Shown piece after piece: positions 25,370 through 37,564 of a DNA stretch of 64,000 nucleotides. The stretch is from assembly GCA_009192285.1 (NCBI GenBank), contig CM018603.1, forward strand, positions 6,259,613 to 6,323,612, in the 5' to 3' direction. Each line of letters opens with the position of its first letter. The stretch's first letter is position 1. Source of the stretch: Morchella semilibera (lineage: Eukaryota; Ascomycota; Pezizomycetes; Pezizales; Morchellaceae). Under the pieces are notes generated by a model. The model was given only the letters and a program-made list of their open reading frames with translations, made no database searches and was not told the origin of the DNA. Position numbers and translations under genes: made by a program.

Positions 25370-28168
25370 ATGGCAGCTAAGAATGATGACAAGATTGCCA
25401 CGTCGGGCGAAGATGTTTACGAGTACCCTCAAGTTGGACCCCAATTCCCCGATACAGGAGACTTCCAGGATAGAACAATCTCTGTGAGAGATTGGGTCGC
25501 TTCAACTTTCTCTGATATTCCTGGCCAACTTCTTTATTATGTTAAATCTCTTTTCCCTATTGCTACTTGGATCTATCGTTACAATCTCACTTGGTTCACC
25601 GGAGATGTAAGGCTTTTTACTCGCCTAATGATTTTCCAAAGAGAAAGTTACTCACAGATAGTCTGCAGGTTATTGCAGGGCTTACTGTTGGGGCTGTCGT
25701 TGTCCCACAGGCAATGAGTTATGCTCTGCTCGCTTTTATGGGCCCTGAGTACGGGTTGTATTCGAGTTTTGTTGGAGTCTTCATCTACTGTTTCTTTGCT
25801 ACTAGTAAAGATGTAACGATTGGGGTAAGTTTAAATATAATAGTTGATCTTGGCTTGAATAAATATCATAACCCAGCTGACACGAATCTATCCTTAGCCT
25901 GTTGCCGTCATGACTCTTGAAGTTGCGAAAGTCATCACTCATGTTAGGGAGATACACGGTGATACATACTCGGCTCCAGAGATTGGTTCAGCACTTGCAT
26001 TGATCTGTGGGGCTATCTCGATCGGTATTGGTTTGCTGAGAGTTGGATTCATTTTGGAGTTTATTCCTGGTAGATTTCCCCGTATTTATGCAACCTAGTG
26101 CCGGCACATCTCTGACAAGGTATCTAGCTCCCGCTGTTGCTGGGTTTGTCACAGGCAGCGCTTTCACCATTGCAACAACCCAAATCCCTGCTCTCATTGG
26201 TGTCCAGAAGTTGTTCAACACACGCGATGCCTCATATATGGTCATCATAAACACACTGAAGCACCTGCCAAATGCAAAACTTGACGCGGCCTTCGGATTC
26301 ACGGCCCTATTTGGGCTATATTTCATCCGCTGGGTATTGAATAAACTGACAGAAAGATATCCACAGCATAAGAGGAAATTCTTCTTCGCTAATGTCACCC
26401 GAAATGGAGTCGTAGTTATTATAGTTACACTTGCTTCATGGCTTATCACGAGACACGATCCAAAAGGGCATGCCAGAATTACAATTTTGAAGGATGTACC
26501 AAGAGGTTTTCGGCACGTTGGTCCCTTGAGAATTGATACTCCGTTGGTTAAGGCTATCATGCCTCACATCCCTGTTGCTGTAAGTATTTATTCATCTATG
26601 TTCATGAGGTTCGAAAGTTTACTAAGAGTTTCAAAGACGGTGATTTTGTTACTTGAGCATATATCTATTGGCAAAGCCTTTGGGAGAATTAATGACTACA
26701 AGATCAATCCAAATCAGGAGGTTATCGCTATCGGAGCTACAAATATCATTGGAACATTTTTCGGTGCTTACCCAGCCACCGGGTCCTTTTCACGTACTGC
26801 ACTCAAATCGAAGTCTGGAGTTCGTACACCTGCTGCAGGCATTATCACTGGTCTGGTAGTTATCTTGGCCTTGTATGCATTAACAGATGCATTTTATTTC
26901 ATTCCTATGGCTGGTTTGGCTGCGTAAGTATTCTTCCCATCTATACCATAATCAAAAACTGACTTTGAAAAGTGTGATCATACACGCCGTTGGAGATTTA
27001 ATGACACATCCCCGCCAGCTTGTCGTTTTCTGGCGTGTACAACCCATCGAAGCAGTCATCTTCCTAGCTTGTGTGTTTATCATTGTCTTCACAAACGTCG
27101 AGAATGGTATTTACCTTGCAACTGGTGGTAAGTTCTTTAATTCTTTGGGATTGCACAATGGAAACTCTTGCTGAATTCAATTAGCCTCTTTGGCACTCCT
27201 CCTTTGGCGAATTGCCCGCCCCAGGGGTCAGTTCCTAGGTAAAATCCAGGTATCAGATGGTAGGAGCACAAAGAATGTTTGGGTTCCAATCGACCGGCGA
27301 ACAATCAACCCGCATGTCAAAGTCCAAAATCCGCCTCCCGGCGTAATTGTATTTCGTCCTACTGAATCATTCACCTACCCAAACGCCACTAGCCAAGTCG
27401 ATTGTATAGTAGACGAAGCTAGACGTATCACAAAACGTGGAAGGCAAAATGCATACCCAACCCTCGGAGATCGGCCATGGAATGGTGAGTTACCACATTC
27501 TCTTTTTTGTTCTTATAGAAAGAGCCGAGCGATGACTAATAGGCTTAGATCCTGGCCCACGATCTGGTATCAGTGCTGAAGCTGACCGTAACGATAAACG
27601 CCCTATAATGCGAGCAGTTGTCATTGATTTTGGCTCTGTGGCTACGATAGACTCCACTGGTATCCAAAGTCTTGTGGATGCGAGACACCAGATCAACAAG
27701 TACGCTGACCGGGAAGTCGAGTTTCACTTTGCCAATATTATATCCCCTTGGGTCCGCCGTGCACTTATCTCTGGGGGGTTTGGATTTGGGGTACCACTGA
27801 AAGATTTTACGGAAATGGCCCCTGTGGATGTGGAGAATTCGTCTTACATGGGCAATAGCTCAAGAAATGGTCCACAGTCAAACAGTTTAAAGCATAGATT
27901 GAAGGATTATGTTACCAATACGAACTTTAAGGATAAAAGGTTCAGGACAAAGGATGGGTACGACAGTAATATTGAAGAGAAAGGGGGGGATGATGAGGGA
28001 CAGGCCCGCTGGGCGGCTCTGATTTCGAACGATACTCCGTTCTTTCATTTGGAAATACCAGATCTTTCAGTTCTACCTCCAGACAGGAGAGAGAGCGACG
28101 CAGATTCGGATTTGGGGCTTGAGAAGGTTCACAAAGAGGAGGATTTTGATGACTCCAAATCTGTTTAG
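25370..28168 (+). CDS. SUL1: SulP-family sulfate permease with STAS domain
   Basis: High-affinity sulfate/proton symporter type, plasma membrane; feeds sulfate assimilation. Eight exons: 25370-25606, 25669-25824, 25898-26069, 26128-26579, 26637-26923, 26973-27127, 27185-27484 and 27549-28168; introns 62, 73, 58, 57, 49, 57 and 64 bp. Predicted 792 aa. Joins restore family motifs: FTGD/VIAGLTVGAVVVPQAMSYA, KDVTIG/PVAVMTLEVAK, EFIP/APAVAGFVTGSA, IPVA/TVILLLEHISIGKAFGRI and GLAA/VIIHAVGDL. GAYPATGSFSRTALKSKSGV is the fungal Sul1/Sul2-type signature. The C-terminus (from about residue 510) is a STAS domain (IDFGSVATIDSTGIQSLVDA) and an acidic tail. Start: the ATG at 25370 (MAAKNDDK) is the first in frame. 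Intron 4 (26580-26636) is 57 bp and stop-free, so its retention would stay in frame. Confidence 0.95.
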
Positions 28169-30766
28169 CTTTTTTTTTTTTTTGTTATTTACGATGTGGA
28201 TTTTTCTATGTTACGCATATTATACATGCCCGTGGCTGTTTTGAACATTGAAGTAACTGTGCACAAAGAAATATAGTACATGCATTGTATCCTCCCAGCT
28301 GCCATTCTCGAACGGTTACAGTGTAATGGCCAGGCATTCTATAAACTCCCCCAGAAACCGGAACTACGGCACTACTCGCTTATCAAACGCGGCAGTATGT
28401 TTCATATCTATAGCACGGGCCATCCAAATTCGATTTCCTAATCAGGTGGGCGCCTCATGATTGTGCTTTTGGTGGTTGTTATACCTTGTAGAATTTGCGA
28501 GGCTCCGAACCATTAATTGAGGACAGGCTGGTTTCCCCCCTCAGAGATTCGAATTTTAGATGAGCTCGATCACAAGCTTGGCTAAATACTTGCTTGAATA
28601 TATGACTGCATACGTAATTTTCTACCTCGGCAGCACCCAAAACCAGTACTGGAAGATACCCGCGGCAGGCCTGAAGTACCCGAATATGCAGCTGCAAGTT
28701 TTTGCTGTATTTTTGACTTCTACTCCAATAGGAACTGCAGATTAGATGTGCATTTTCGGTTACAAATGCCTGCCGCGAGTATATTGACACTCGGCCGTGA
28801 CAGTCGGTACCGTGTTGCTTGGTGTGGTAAGTAATATACATGGCAGACCCACGCATGACTGACTTGTAGTAATCTTATATAAGCCGGTCTGCTCCACGCC
28901 CCCGCTCCCAATCCTACCCCCGACGATATACATGTAGGTGCTGTAGTGGTAGGTATTGCTAGGCAATCGCCTTGAACAAATCCGGTTTAAATTGGTTAGG
29001 CTATATTAACACCGCACATGATTAGCAAAGTAATCGCCAGCAATGAGAGCCATTGCCCCCGCTTTTTTTTCAGTTAAAGGATATCTAAGGGACTTATTTT
29101 ATCGTATATAGATGCATACGTTGTACCGAATATATAGAAGCATTTTGTTTATGACATCTGATGCGCGAGTGGTGATTATTGTGTTGATAGCTAGGGATTA
29201 ATGATCGGTGGCTTGCCGGGAAGGCGCGGTGCGACAGATACAAGCTTTGCTCAACGAAGGGCAAGCCCCTTGGCAAAAGCTTATCCTGTCTGGGCGGCTA
29301 AAGCTATGGGCTGCCTCAAAACCCTCCCCACTAGATTGCTAGACAGAGAAACGCATTTCCTCTCAAACAGACAACAATTAGATGCAACTTCCTTCGGGGT
29401 TAGCTCGGGTCCAAAAATCCCCACCCCGCAAACAAAGGTGTGCCTTGATAATCCCCGCCCACTATTGGTGACTAAAACTAATCAAGTTTCAAGGGCATCG
29501 GAACCATCGGGCGCTCTGCAGGAATCTGAGAGGGGTAACCATAATCGGTTTGTTTATTTATGCCTAGTCAGCCTCGTGGAGGGCATAGAGCGAGAGTATA
29601 CTAAACGAAACAAATCTCTGGGGTACCTAAGGAGTGCTAAAAGATATAATTCACCCATAGGCCCCATCCTACAGTAGCATCTCATCTGTTGAGATGGAGT
29701 TCTTACAAAGCTAAGTGACTGGGCCGTAGACCGTGTTGTGTTCAGACAACTTGGTAGGTCAAACTAGATCGATACAGCGACGTTGTGCTGACAAGAGGTA
29801 GATGATACACTGGATCACGATGATACAAAGTGCATCTATGGGTGGTGTGTCATTTAGTTACATGCACTTATCCGGACGTTCCTCCGTACTCTAAGTACTT
29901 AGCATATCGTTGACCTACAGCTGTGACAGTATCTCCTCTACAAACGGCAACCAAAAGGGCATTATATTACACTTAGAAAGGCCATAAGTCCTTCGCAGAC
30001 CGTAACATATACAATCACGGTTCTGCCTACAAATGTGGCTAGGGGAGGGGAGAGAGGGGGGGGGTATACGTACACACATTCATATCATACCCGGCAACTT
30101 TTGTAGATGGATCCGCCGGCACCTATTTTATTATGCATGACTTGACAGCCTCGAATCTCGGCCGAACCTCCCACCGATAGATGGGCCTGCATGGGCCCTC
30201 CCTCCTCCCCTATCACAGATCCACACCATATAGTATGCCCCTCGGTTGGACGAGGCAATTCGTCCGGGAAGCAGGGAGTAATCAAAACTTGAATTATAGA
30301 TTGCCACGCTAATTGGAACTATATGATCAGAGGATCTGGGTAACGATTTAAGAATCTTAGTAAGTGAAGGAAGCCTATCAATCCCCTTAACATCGATGGC
30401 CATCGCCGAGGCGCGCCTACGAGCATAAGGTACGACCATGCTGCATAATAAATGACCTAACAGCAACGGCAGCGTAAGGTACGACTAGATTGATCACCAG
30501 TATAGCGAGTGATATCATATGACCCTGAATTGAATAATCGTTGAAGCATATAAACATGTAGAACTACATGTAGGATTCTAGTACTCTATAAAGCTCAAAA
30601 CTAAACCGTTTAGGCCTGGATCAGATTAGAAAGCCTTAGTAAATCATGCAACCCTGACCATGCCTAACCTGACTTTCTTGGCGCCAGACATAAATCCTAA
30701 AGCAACCAATGTATTTACAGTTTAAGACTTTTGTGCACAATCAGATTTTATCCGCCCGCCTCTTAA
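28169..30766. other. Intergenic region, sulfate permease to tRNA-Ser
   Basis: Contains MITE copy 1 (28657-28781) and ACATGTA motifs (about 28932, 30556). A 158-codon open stretch at 29201-29677 has no recognisable family and is not annotated as a gene. The remainder is AT-rich and anonymous. Confidence 0.55.
28657..28781. mobile_element. MITE-like element, family A copy 1
   Basis: A 121-bp element (28659-28779) between TA dinucleotides at 28657-28658 and 28780-28781. Imperfect terminal inverted repeats of about 30 bp: the left end carries CGCGGCAGGC and GTACCCGAATATGCA, and the right end is their near reverse complement (TGCATTTTCGGTTAC, GCCTGCCGCG). Termini and interior, including CTTCTACTCCAATA, are shared with the element at 49910-50031. 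No open frame. Non-autonomous DNA transposon; TA flanks suggest the Tc1/mariner type (inferred). Confidence 0.75.
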
Positions 30767-30864
30767 GACAACGTGGCCGAGTGGTTAAGGCGACAGACTC
30801 GAATTGGTTAAATTTGTGGTATCTGTTGGGTTCGCCCGCATAGGTTCAAATCCTGTCGTTGTCG
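30767..30864 (+). tRNA. tRNA-Ser(CGA) with anticodon-loop intron
   Basis: The acceptor stem GACAACG (30767-30773) pairs exactly with CGTTGTC (30857-30863), with G as discriminator (30864). The D-arm contains GGCCGAGTGGTTAAGGC, the typical class-II A-box. Anticodon CGA lies at 30800-30802 in the stem-loop ACAGACTCGA...TCTGT. It is followed one base later by an intron of about 17 nt (TTGGTTAAATTTGTGGT, about 30804-30820). The variable arm is long, as in serine tRNAs, and the T-loop is GGTTCAAATCC. A T-rich Pol III terminator candidate lies at about 30902-30911. It decodes UCG. Confidence 0.92.
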
Positions 30865-32863
30865 TAACAAAAATTTATAACTGTTAATTTAGGACAGTTA
30901 GCTTCTTTTTTCCCCGCCCGAATAGCCCCTTTTAACCTAGACCCTCAAAATATAGTAACGAGAATGGTTTGTCGAATTTTTGTCTAATAAATAGTTATTA
31001 AGGTACCCTAGTCCGTAGTTAGGTTCGTGCTCTAGTGGGGCCGAGGAATGTGGTAGGTCTGGCTAAGGGCTAAGAGAGAGCTTCTTCGTATATTCCTGAC
31101 AGCTATATAGGCCCTCCATGCTATGTAACAAAGCTATGTAGAGGAGTCAGTATTCATCATGGAATATCACTCGAATATGCGCCCAAGAAAAGCACAAGGC
31201 GTTGCGAGTGATCTTTCGTGCTCAAAAGACCGATACCATAGCAACAATGAGGAATGTCGCTTTGTTAATCAATTGATTCACTAAATACACCACCTAGGTG
31301 GTTCCATATACAGAAGGTTCCATAACTGTCATCAATCCTAGCTAACACCTCTCTTTAGGCAAATTAATCACCTTATCTCGCTCAGGCTTTAGATCAGAAC
31401 GACCCGTTTCTTATATCGTAAAACTAACACTCCCGCACGTGCTATGTCTATTTGCTTAACCAGTAGCAAGAGCTCTTCTGGTGTATAGACGTTACTGTCG
31501 TTCCGAGTCCATGTGTAGCTTGGACCGTGCTACATGTAGTGATCCGGAGTCTTGGCAAGCTTCACGTAATCTTACTTGGTCACTCTGGCGCAAGGAAACC
31601 CGAGTCCCCAAAAGGGTGTTTATGGATACAGTACCAATATTAGACAGGGCGCAGGCGGTATAGGCTTACGGGGACCCGTTAAAACTGGTCCTGAACCCCC
31701 GTTATATTTTCTCTGTCATCCGCAGCTACGGTGCTAGTTACTCGAAATACCTACGTACGGAGAACAGCCCGGGTACGACGTGACAGCATTACATACTTTG
31801 TAACACCTGGCTGGAAATATTATGTTAGATGGCCCCGTTAAAGCTATGGTATCTCTCATGGCCTGAAGGTAATCGCTGTACTAGCAGTGGCAGCGAATAA
31901 TTGATACTACCACTGGGAGGCCGTGACTGTTCCCCGCGGACCCTTTATAACAGATAATTAATTATTAGTTATTTTTTATTAGTAACATTAACCTGACCAC
32001 CGGGGCAGATCCCCCGGGTCGATCCTCTAAAAAAAGAATAGTGCATTCCTTTAAGCCTTAGCGTGTTTTACCTAACCCACCGGCTGTGCGGCAGAGAAGA
32101 CGATCGCCCACGCTACTACAGTTGGATGCAGAATGGCAGCGAGTGATTTTTTATGATAGCCAACCTTGCAGTCTGTGTGGCATGGCGCTAGTATACTAGC
32201 GGAGAAAAGAAAAAAGGTCAACTAATCGGTGGACACAACTATGTAACTCCTGTGACTCATCTGATACTGCTTTCAGGCCCACATCCGCCTGTCCATTATG
32301 TCTCTCGTGCATGCAATCATTAATCGTAATACGCGGGTTGAGGAAGAACCTAAAGATTCCACGCCCCAATAAAGCCCCTGGTCTCTTGAGTATATAGTAG
32401 AGTACAGGCACTGCATTATGCAGATGTGGGCCGAACAGTTTCCATCCCAAACTTGGTCAGTTTGTAGAATATCGGAAAGCTCACGGGATACGTTTTGAGA
32501 TATTTAGCCTTGCAGAAGATCGCCATGCTAACTTCCTCACGCAAGCTACTGCATGTAACATGGCGGCGCCTTATCTGCAGCCCGACTATTTTAATGACTT
32601 GTGAATTTTTATGTACTAGTACATGCAGAAATTGTAAAAGCACAAGCCTGGTAAGGCTGAGGCATACAAACGATCTTAATCGCCGAGAATTATGTCATCT
32701 TATAAAGATATTTGTATATACCCACGTATTGTAAAGTAATACCTACTAATGATAAAATAATGGTTAATTAAATAATTATAGCGAGTACTTAAGATATCTT
32801 ATAGGAATATTTAGTTAGAGCCGAGTTTAGATTGAAGTCGATTCTATGGGCGGTGCTAATTAT
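30865..32863. other. Intergenic region, tRNA-Ser to UCH37 homologue
   Basis: AT-rich, with no recognisable gene on either strand; frames are short and broken. A section around 31060-31480 has the texture of old repeat sequence, but I could not define ends, so no element is called. Confidence 0.55.
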
Positions 32864-34044
32864 CTATTCGTCAATGTCCTCTCCCCTTTTCCCCTTCTTG
32901 ATACGTTCCTCCAACCGCTGTTTAGCCTTTTCCTTGGCTCCGTTCAACCATTCGTCATACTTCCCTTCTTTCAAATTTGAAGCGACAACGTTTTTCAGAA
33001 CTTCATGAGTAAATCCGACAAAATTGTGTCTTCTGAGCTCGTTCTCCCAGGTCCACATCTTCCTCTTGTCATCCTCCCTTGTTACCGTCTCTACGTCCCC
33101 AATTTCCGAAGCTCTAATTCTCAGATCTTGGACCATGGCAAGCAAATTGAAGCGAATTTCTGTGGCAGGGTATCTGTTAATCCTACGCTGTAGAACAGGG
33201 ATTATCTTGTCGCAGAATTCCGAGTCGCTACAAGACCCGTGAGAAATTGGGGATGGCTGTAGCCCGTCGAGTTCATATAGAATTCCATTGATGGGTGTGT
33301 ACGCGATAAAATGGTAGACATCGTCATCCTCGGTTGCAGCACGAGTGCCTTCGTCAACGAAAGGACTTGATCGAGCAAAAGAGTTATGAACGTCACGAAT
33401 CAGTTCTAGTTGATGGTTAGCCGTGGCCTGTAAAACTACACATTACTTTAACATACCCGAGTTTGATAGAGCTTCACCACGCAACTATGGATGGAAAAAA
33501 GATTAGTTGATGATTGCGGAGATTTAAGCTATTAGAAAAGATGGTCAAAGGTTACCTCAGCGGGAAATGCTTGCGTGAACTCTCGAAATTCTCTTAATGA
33601 ATTTCCTATTTGAAGGTCCCTCTGTTCAACAGAACTGATAGAATAGCTTGGGTCGCACATGCATTTTGAATAGTCTGGTTCGCAAAAAAGATGTTGTCGG
33701 AAGCTTCGAAATCATATTGCCCATCGACAGCCTCGCCTGATTTCTTCTCACCCACCGGGTATTTAAATAAGAAGATTACACCATATACGGGACTATATGC
33801 ATATTTCGGTGTCAGAGAAAGCCTTCAACGGGGGCTAGGTGAGGGGGGTTACACACCTTTGTTGCTTCAGGTAATCTGCATCCAAAGATATCATCTCCTC
33901 AAATTGTACATTCTTGACGCCGAGATTTTCCACCAGATAGGTAAACACACCCTATAAGCAGTGAGCCTGTTAGCGCAATATAAAGAGGACAAGGGCGCGA
34001 GAACTTGCAGCATCCGACTCAATGGTATTCCAGCCCCCAGACAT
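32864..34044 (-). CDS. Ubiquitin C-terminal hydrolase, UCH37/UCHL5 type
   Basis: Cysteine deubiquitinase of peptidase family C12 that in other eukaryotes binds the 19S particle via Rpn13. Exons on the minus strand: 34044-34009, 33951-33857, 33792-33556, 33484-33457 and 33405-32864; introns 57, 64, 71 and 51 bp. About 312 aa, close to human UCHL5 (329). Joins give [74 protein letters not shown] and [12 protein letters not shown]. The catalytic set is Q83, C89, H164, D179, matching the human spacing. The C-terminal ULD-like helix reads [20 protein letters not shown] and ends in a basic/acidic tail. Oddities: intron 1 appears to be GC-AG (GCAAGT donor at 34008), and the frame shifts by one base at a GGG near 33618-33620, just after [14 protein letters not shown]. 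That shift could be a sequence error or real damage. Confidence 0.88.
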
Positions 34045-35785
34045 GATGAAATTATATGTGCTCGTTAGTATTCTACTTGTTGTAAAAAGGGCGGGACGGG
34101 GGACCAGTGCCGTTGTGCAGGTTGACCAAGTTGGGAGCGGGGGTGGGGGGTTGTTGGGTTGATGCCTATGGGACGAGTGAGAGGTCCGAATAAACACATC
34201 ACTAGCGCACCCCAGAGGCGTGGAGGCTCTGCAAATATTTGTCAGCCGGCTCATTTTGAAACGTGACATCATGATGCTATTGTAATCTCCCCAACTATGA
34301 GTCCTTTAGAACCTATGTTACACGAGGTTCCAAACTACTTCTTGCCCTAATAAACCCTTATATCCGGTCAGAGTTAAAACGCCTCTTAATACAACAATGG
34401 GGCTGCAGAGCTCCGAGACTGCAGATATCGGGACTCAAGGACTGATGTTATGTAATTGAGCAAGATATTTCTACTTATTATAAAAGATATAAGCAGTAGA
34501 ATTAAGCCCAGTACATCAACGGGAATCTGTGACTACAAAGCCAGGGACGATAGGGAATAACCACAAAGGGAATTATTACATGTAGATAAAAGGAGTATCT
34601 ACATATTAACCGCTTTACATACATATTATCTGCACATATCCCATAGTTAGGCCAAGAGCAATATGACTAAGAAATGACCCAAGTTTTAATCCCGCTTAAC
34701 TCTAAACCATCGAGCCTGAAACCTTCTTTATGGCATTCTAGATTCCCTCGCACCCACAAAGTTGGAATGTGCAAAATCCCACCCAATATCAGCCCTACCC
34801 CTCGCACCCGGCGGGGCCGCCCATAAGAACGTCTTTTCCAGCACTTAGTGACTGGCCGAGAGAAGTGGGACCATAACTCTCTTGGTTATCAGAAAACAGC
34901 CTTACGGAGATGCAGTACTGTACGCATATGGTCTAAAGGACCCAGCATAACAATTTTGTATGCTCCATGCAGGGATTAATGACGGTGTCAAGGATCTAAA
35001 TGACTGGGACGTACATAACACATACATGTATGTCTCCATTCAGGTTATTTTTTTATAAATTACGCATATGCCATTATACATCCATACAAGCTACGTTCTA
35101 TTCGATAAGAATGCTTATTGTTCTTATCTGTTGGATAAATTGCTCCTTGAAAAGAACCTAAAGTGCAGATTCGGTACAGCGGTTCCTAAATCAGTTACTG
35201 TATCCGTTTTATGCAGTCATCATCAGCATCATGTAGGTATGTATTCTAGTCTCGAGTATTGTGGAAGAAAATTCTGCCTGGGGTAGGGCTGGGGTTTAAA
35301 CTTTGAATACCATGCACCTGAGCTTCCTGGGGAATATTCCACCAGGGGTGATCACTAAACACATGCCAGACCAATCTTATCGACTCGGAATTACGCTATA
35401 CATAGAATCGATGGTTATAAAACACAAGCTATAATTATAACGTGCGGGTTGGTTTAAGCAATTTAATGGTAAATACGCTAAAAAAAAAATTATGAGGATA
35501 GCTATTTAATAATAAGAAACAGTTTTAACAAAGGAAACGGAAAATGCTGAACCGTTTAAGCCCACCCACCGGCCAAACATATGTTCTTACCGCGTTATGG
35601 TGCACTGCACCGATGCTCGCATCATGATGCATAAACACGAGCTAAAGCCAAAAAGTAGCCAAGAAAAATTACCACACATTACTCCAGACATCTCAAAAGT
35701 GAGCAAAGAATTCTAAACTTTGTAAACCCGGCTAATTCATCTATTAATCTTCTCAAATTTTGCAAACCCCCGTGTTCCACAACCG
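34045..35785. other. Intergenic region, UCH37 homologue to Zn2Cys6 gene
   Basis: AT-rich spacer upstream of the UCH37 gene and downstream of the Zn2Cys6 gene. ACATGTA motifs lie near 34578 and 35023. A short + frame at 35068-35286 shows no family signature. Nothing else is supportable. Confidence 0.6.
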
Positions 35786-37564
35786 TCAAGAGTCCCAATT
35801 CCCACGAAGGTGATCTGGCGATGTAGGTGTACTTGGCAGATGTGTCATAAGCGGGCTAGGTGACATCGAAAAACTCGAAAAGGAATTGACATCGTAACCA
35901 TTGGTGGGTGTACACAATGGTGTATGCAGCAAATCTATTCCGTGCTCGGTTTTGATCATGGGTACCTGGTTGCTAAAGTTGTGTTCGTAATCCATCATTT
36001 CGCTAGTTGCATGCTCCGATTCGACCGGAGAATTGATTTCCTCGATCGTCCTCCAGCCCATTCGCAATTTGAACTCATGCACCATTTCTAATGGAAAGTC
36101 CATCAGGCTGATGGGCCATTCCAGAACCCTCCCTTCCACCCGCTCAGAATTAAGCCTTAATAATGTTTTATGGATTTCCTCGATGGGGCCGATTGACATT
36201 GCTCCGAAGTAAGCCGCACCAACAGCCGGAAACAAGGGCTCAACAGCAAGAGCAACACCGTAGAAGTGAGCGAGGAGGATCATGACATCAGGATCACGTT
36301 CGACCCGCTTAACAAAATCTATAGGAAGGAAGAAGAGCCATGAACGCAGAGGGTATATATGCTCGAATTGTTCCTCTGGCGTCTGTATAGGTATATAATT
36401 CTTTAGATTTTGGATGAAATTGATAAGCTCGTTCAGTCCTCTCTCCTCCTCGACTTTTCCGTTGACGTAAGGCTGCAACCGCTCCAAAGAATTGAATATG
36501 TGATTTAGCACCTGCCTGTCGCGTTCCGGGTTCACAATCTGTGGTCGGTATGGTGTCCTGCCGAATATTCGTTTCTCTTCGATAAAATCATTGAGCTGAC
36601 TTTCGTCTTTCCACTCTTGCATCTCATCTATAACAGTGGACGTTCCTTGCATCAAGCTGGCCCATGTACGCCTGAAACATATCTCAGTCACTGCCCAGGC
36701 CTAGTTGCCAAGGTCCGAGATCAGGAGGAACTTACCAATCAGTAGCTTGCCATGAAAGAAGAATAGACGCTGCAAGCACGGCATCAGAATTCTCTTTACA
36801 GAAACTTCCGATGGCTTTTTGTAACCCTTTGAGAGCCAACCCCCGATGCTGGTAGGCAAGGTGCATAGTAGCTGAACATGCTGTTAGCCAGGAAAGGTGT
36901 GACGCTGACAACGCCAGCAACGAGTGCATGACAAAATCACTGCTCGTAGCAATTTTCAGGAATCTCTCAGACAGCGAGTAAGTATTTTAGCATATCCAGA
37001 GCAATATCCGAACTTTTTCAAAAGAGACTTGGGGACAAACATTGGTACCCGCTTCGTCCACAACTGGTCCTTCTCTGGTTTGGACTCTTGCATCTTTACC
37101 GCAACCGATGAAATATGATGTATTAATCGAAGGTCTGTTTGCGAGTAGCTCGAGGGGGAAGGCCCGTTATTCAGACCAAGGCTGGGGAATGGCCATTCCC
37201 CCTTCCCAACCCAGTTGTCAAGCTCTTGTTGGTCCTGTGAAGAGATGTTGAGGTCGGGGCTTCCCGGTATTGTGGGGTTCTCCCCTTCAGCTGGCGCATC
37301 CATATAATCACATCGAACGTTATGCTTTGTACAGTTGCGACTTTAAGAACAATAGGCAAGCCATTACAGGCAGCAGGTTAGCAATAAAAATCCAGATATA
37401 TAATCCACAGCCTTCGCAAGATGGTTTTTCCGTCTTGAGTTCCCCATATTTACATACCATTGTGGAAAGTTCTCATCGCACCGTATGTGCCTTCTTTTGC
37501 ATGTCCTACAACCTTTCCGCGACTTTGTATGGCTTCTTCGTGACCCGCTGCCTGTTCCTGGCAT
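35786..37564 (-). CDS. Zn2Cys6 (C6) fungal transcription factor
   Basis: DNA-binding regulator with a Gal4-type binuclear zinc cluster; nuclear. Exons on the minus strand: 37564-37458, 37340-37041, 36963-36736 and 36671-35786; introns 117, 77 and 64 bp; predicted 506 aa. The cluster is residues 19-46 with canonical spacing C-x2-C-x6-C-x6-C-x2-C-x6-C (C19, C22, C29, C36, C39, C46). It is preceded by a basic SHTKSRKG stretch and followed by DYMD, a layout common in the Upc2-like group. Intron 1 splits the codon of C36. A Pro/Ser-rich linker follows, then the helical middle region with LWTKRVPIFLKIATSS, FVMHSLLALSASHLSWLT and LLSWQATDW/RTWASLM, typical of the C6-regulator accessory domain. Targets cannot be inferred, since no cluster of metabolic genes adjoins it. 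Confidence 0.9.

Noticed and set aside
29201-29677. 158-codon open frame on the + strand
   Set aside because: No family motif, no introns or promoter cues, and unremarkable composition. A frame of this length can occur by chance in a 2.6-kb spacer.
31060-31480. Possible old LTR-type repeat remnant
   Set aside because: The texture is suggestive, but no paired ends, target duplication or internal coding parts could be defined.
33406-33456. A 29-nt mini-intron ending at TTTTACAG in the UCH37 gene
   Set aside because: Too short for a fungal intron and out of phase. Extending to the CTAG acceptor (51 bp, CTAAC branch) restores SNS/ELIRD and the family alignment.
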